From Acetobacter sicerae (lineage in GTDB: Bacteria; Pseudomonadota; Alphaproteobacteria; Acetobacterales; Acetobacteraceae), in contig NZ_JAAABN010000010.1 in the NCBI RefSeq assembly GCF_011516765.1, positions 62,001-126,000 of the forward strand: DNA of 64,000 nt, read 5' to 3'. The translations under genes and the position numbers were made by a program. The notes under the pieces were generated by a model. The model was not told where the DNA came from. It made no database searches and saw only the letters and a program-made list of their open reading frames with translations. Positions 61,559-64,000 of the stretch are shown here, piece by piece (position 1 is the stretch's first letter; each line of letters begins with the position of its first letter).

Positions 61559-64000
61559 TTACCCCAGCGTCATCAGGCTCGCGTTTCCACCTGCCGCCGT
61601 TGTGTTGGTGCTGCGGGACTGCTCCTCCAGCACGCTTTCGGAATGCGGCAAAGATGTTCCGGTCAGATAAGCCGGGACAATCGGCCCGTTGCCTTCCGCC
61701 AGTTCCTTGCGGGCCTGACGGAAAATCGCATTATCTTCCTCACCCAGCAGGACCGCACAGGGCTCGGCAGTCGCACTCGCAACAAGGCGGATAAAAGGAT
61801 TCAGTCTGAAAGGCAGCGTCCCGATCCATCCCGTCAGGTCGGCAGGCGCAAGGATCAGCACCTCGTTGCCTCCCGACAAGGCGAATGAAATCTGGTCGAA
61901 CAGTCCTTCCTGCGTGACAGGAATGCACAGCACCGCGCCACGCGACGTCAGACGATAGAGATTCTGCTCACCGACCGGCCCCGGCAGGACGCGTTCCTCG
62001 CCGAAAAGAGACCGACCTGAGCAGTCCCGGGAAACCTTCTGGGCCCGGACATCCCCCCGACCGCACAGCCAGTCCGTCCACATCGTCTTTTCCGGTGTCA
62101 CCTGACTCACTCCCGTCTTTTCGACAGCGGGCGCCTCCGACAGCAGACGACGCAGGATCAGTGGGCCACCCGCCTTCGGTCCCGTCCCGGAAAGCCCACG
62201 TCCACCGAACGGCTGCACACCAACGACAGCGCCAATGGTGTTTCGATTGACGTAGAGATTTCCAGCATCAATACGCGACAGCACATGACGGACCATGGAA
62301 TCCAGACGGGTGTGCAGACCGAATGTCAGGCCATAGCCGGTGCCATTGATGTCATTGAGCAGATCATCGAGACGGTCGCGCTGGTAACGCACCACATGCA
62401 GGACAGGACCAAACACCTCCGGACCGATCTCACGGATACTGTGCACCTCGATCAGGGTCGGAGGAACAAAGCTGCCGTTGGCGCAGTCCTGTGGCAGGTT
62501 CAGAGAAGTGACCGGCGCTTTACGCTTGCGGAACACCTCAATGTGTTTCGTGATTCCTGCCGCAGCTTCCGCCGTGATGACCGGTCCGACATCGCAGGAC
62601 AGTTCCGCCGGATTACCGATCCGCAGTTCGTCCATTGCGCCACGCAGCATGGTCAGAACGTGATCGGCGCAGTCCTCCTGCACGCAGAGAACACGCAGCG
62701 CCGAACAGCGCTGACCAGCACTGTCGAAAGCGGAAGCCAGCACATCGACAACCACCTGTTCCGCAAGAGCGGAAGAGTCGACGATCATCGCATTCTGGCC
62801 GCCGGTTTCAGCAACAAACGGCACCGGCTGCCCTGTCGTGGTCCGGCGGCCCTCAAGCTGACGGTTGATCAACTGCGCCACCATCGTCGAGCCGGTGAAC
62901 ATCACGCCCATCACACGCTCGTCGGCCACAGCAGCGGCCCCGACATCGCCTTCTCCCGGCAGAAGATGCAGCACATCCACAGGAACGCCTGCTTCGTGCA
63001 TGATTTTCACAGCTTCGGCTGCAATCAGAGGTGTTTCTTCAGCCGGTTTTGCAATGACCGCATTGCCTGCCGCCAGAGCCGCCGAGACCTGCCCAAGGAA
63101 AATCGCTAGCGGGAAGTTCCACGGGCTGATGCAGGTCACTACACCCAGTGGCTTGTGTGTGTCGTTGTTGAAATCCCGTCGGATCGTCGCGCCGTAGTAG
63201 CGCAGGAAATCGACAGCCTCGCGCACTTCGGCCACGGAGTTCGGCAGGGATTTCCCGGCCTCGCGTCCGAGGAGAGCCATAAGCGCCGGATGACGTTCTT
63301 CCAGAATATCCGCAGCTTTTGCAAGAATGGTCGCACGATCGTCCGGGCTTGTTTCCGCCCATGCCGTCTGACCTTTCACGGCGGCGTCGACAGCCTGCGT
63401 CACCACCTCCGGCGTCGCCCAGACGACTGTCCCTACAACGTCCCGCCGGTCAGCAGGATTGGTCACATCCTGCTTCGGACCAGTGGAGATCGTTTTACCT
63501 GAGACAATCGGACCAGCGTCCAGTGTGCGGGGCGCATTGCGGATGCCCGCCTCCAGTTCGGACAGAACACGCTCGTCGGCCAGATCCACACCCGCCGAGT
63601 TTGTCCGCTCCGGCGCAAACATGTCCTGTGGCTTGCGAATTTCCGAATGTGGCGCACCATACGGTGTGTAGCGCCGCGCCACTTCAATCGGATCTTCAAT
63701 CAGCCTGGCAACAGGAATGGCAGCATCGCCAATCTGGTTCACGAAGGACGAATTCGCACCGTTTTCCAGCAGACGACGCACAAGATAGGCCAGCAGGGTC
63801 TTGTGCGTGCCGACTGGTGCGTAAATGCGAGCCGGGCGGTTCAGCTTGTCCGCACCGACCACCTGTCGGTAAAGCGGCTCGCCCATGCCGTGCAGGCACT
63901 GAAACTCGTAGGACCCGACATGAAAGTCTTGGCCTGCCAGCGTGTAGATGGTCGCCAGAGTGCGGGCGTTATGCGAGGCGAACTGCGGAAAGATCGCATC
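61559..64000 (-). CDS. putA: bifunctional proline dehydrogenase/P5C dehydrogenase PutA, 3' part (truncated by window edge)
   Basis: The C-terminal 813 residues of PutA, which oxidises proline to glutamate in two steps. The frame is open to the window edge: upstream of an internal Met it reads DAIFPQFASHNARTLATIYT, then YEFQCLHGMGEPLYRQVVG, which is the flavin-binding end of the proline dehydrogenase barrel. The aldehyde dehydrogenase domain follows (about 115-630 of the visible part) with VTCISPWNFPLAIFLGQV, FTGSTMVAQLINRQL and catalytic Cys in GQRCSALRVL. The C-terminal arm ends SRSTNTTAAGGNASLMTLG, as in other PutA proteins. Whether an N-terminal DNA-binding domain exists cannot be seen. 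Confidence 0.95.
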   Translation of the reverse strand, partial: DAIFPQFASHNARTLATIYTLAGQDFHVGSYEFQCLHGMGEPLYRQVVGADKLNRPARIYAPVGTHKTLLAYLVRRLLENGANSSFVNQIGDAAIPVARLIEDPIEVARRYTPYGAPHSEIRKPQDMFAPERTNSAGVDLADERVLSELEAGIRNAPRTLDAGPIVSGKTISTGPKQDVTNPADRRDVVGTVVWATPEVVTQAVDAAVKGQTAWAETSPDDRATILAKAADILEERHPALMALLGREAGKSLPNSVAEVREAVDFLRYYGATIRRDFNNDTHKPLGVVTCISPWNFPLAIFLGQVSAALAAGNAVIAKPAEETPLIAAEAVKIMHEAGVPVDVLHLLPGEGDVGAAAVADERVMGVMFTGSTMVAQLINRQLEGRRTTTGQPVPFVAETGGQNAMIVDSSALAEQVVVDVLASAFDSAGQRCSALRVLCVQEDCADHVLTMLRGAMDELRIGNPAELSCDVGPVITAEAAAGITKHIEVFRKRKAPVTSLNLPQDCANGSFVPPTLIEVHSIREIGPEVFGPVLHVVRYQRDRLDDLLNDINGTGYGLTFGLHTRLDSMVRHVLSRIDAGNLYVNRNTIGAVVGVQPFGGRGLSGTGPKAGGPLILRRLLSEAPAVEKTGVSQVTPEKTMWTDWLCGRGDVRAQKVSRDCSGRSLFGEERVLPGPVGEQNLYRLTSRGAVLCIPVTQEGLFDQISFALSGGNEVLILAPADLTGWIGTLPFRLNPFIRLVASATAEPCAVLLGEEDNAIFRQARKELAEGNGPIVPAYLTGTSLPHSESVLEEQSRSTNTTAAGGNASLMTLG

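Overview
The window looks like a chromosomal segment of an acetic acid bacterium (Acetobacteraceae, Alphaproteobacteria). This rests on the gene set rather than a marker search: an ExaC/AldB-type aldehyde dehydrogenase beside a type-II NADH dehydrogenase, a COQ9-like protein, single-chain GcvP, single-chain RibBA, the DUF6468-MotE-FliM-FliL flagellar block, an AIDA-repeat/Hint_2 surface protein, and a three-hairpin intergenic element of the sort I associate with acetic acid bacteria. Genes are moderately GC-rich and several intergenic regions are strikingly AT-rich. The genus cannot be fixed from the sequence alone.

Region by region. (1) 0.2-4.7 kb: periplasmic thioredoxin-fold protein with one cysteine, an RlmM-like rRNA methyltransferase overlapping a DUF423 membrane protein, a DUF4142 lipoprotein, an AT-rich gap, and an overlapping coiled-coil/membrane gene pair. 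(2) 5.0-10.3 kb, minus strand: a tight six-gene operon hldD-lgt-midA-like-pgeF-lipoprotein-pduO with four junctions at or near zero spacing. (3) 10.4-13.4 kb: divergent ubiK-YbjN-proC-COQ9-like, tRNA-Gln, HU. (4) 13.6-20.1 kb: a surface-polysaccharide or protein-glycosylation island (RgpF-like protein, TPR/ATP-grasp protein, double glycosyltransferase) ending in an RTX-like secreted protein. (5) 21.1-28.1 kb: speD-speE polyamine genes, divergent from a tandem glycine riboswitch that precedes gcvT-gcvH-gcvP and an XRE regulator. (6) 28.2-33.4 kb: Rieske oxygenase, aldehyde dehydrogenase, NDH-2 and a TetR regulator. (7) 33.6-39.2 kb, minus strand: flagellar operon fliL-fliM-DUF6468-motE-873-aa TPR protein. 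(8) 39.5-43.6 kb: tRNA-Lys, peptidyl-prolyl isomerase, coaD, gyrA. (9) 44.1-48.6 kb: a 1478-aa AIDA-repeat protein with a C-terminal Hint domain. (10) 48.8-52.9 kb, minus strand: FMN riboswitch-ribD-ribE-ribBA-ribH and a small exported protein. (11) 53-56 kb: exported alpha/beta hydrolase, LysR regulator, WrbA. (12) 56.3-61.4 kb: an AT-richer sulfur-scavenging-like cluster (SsuA-type binding protein, NtaA-type flavin monooxygenase, TonB-dependent receptor). (13) 61.6 kb to the right edge: the C-terminal 813 residues of PutA, cut by the window.

Functionally the window mixes housekeeping (polyamine, one-carbon, riboflavin, CoA, proline, envelope lipoprotein and heptose, topoisomerase) with four accessory blocks: the glycan/RTX island, the Hint-domain protein, the flagellar TPR protein and the sulfur-type cluster. 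I rate the AIDA-repeat/Hint protein, the TPR/ATP-grasp glycan island and the permease-less sulfur-type cluster as the best candidates for something not yet described.
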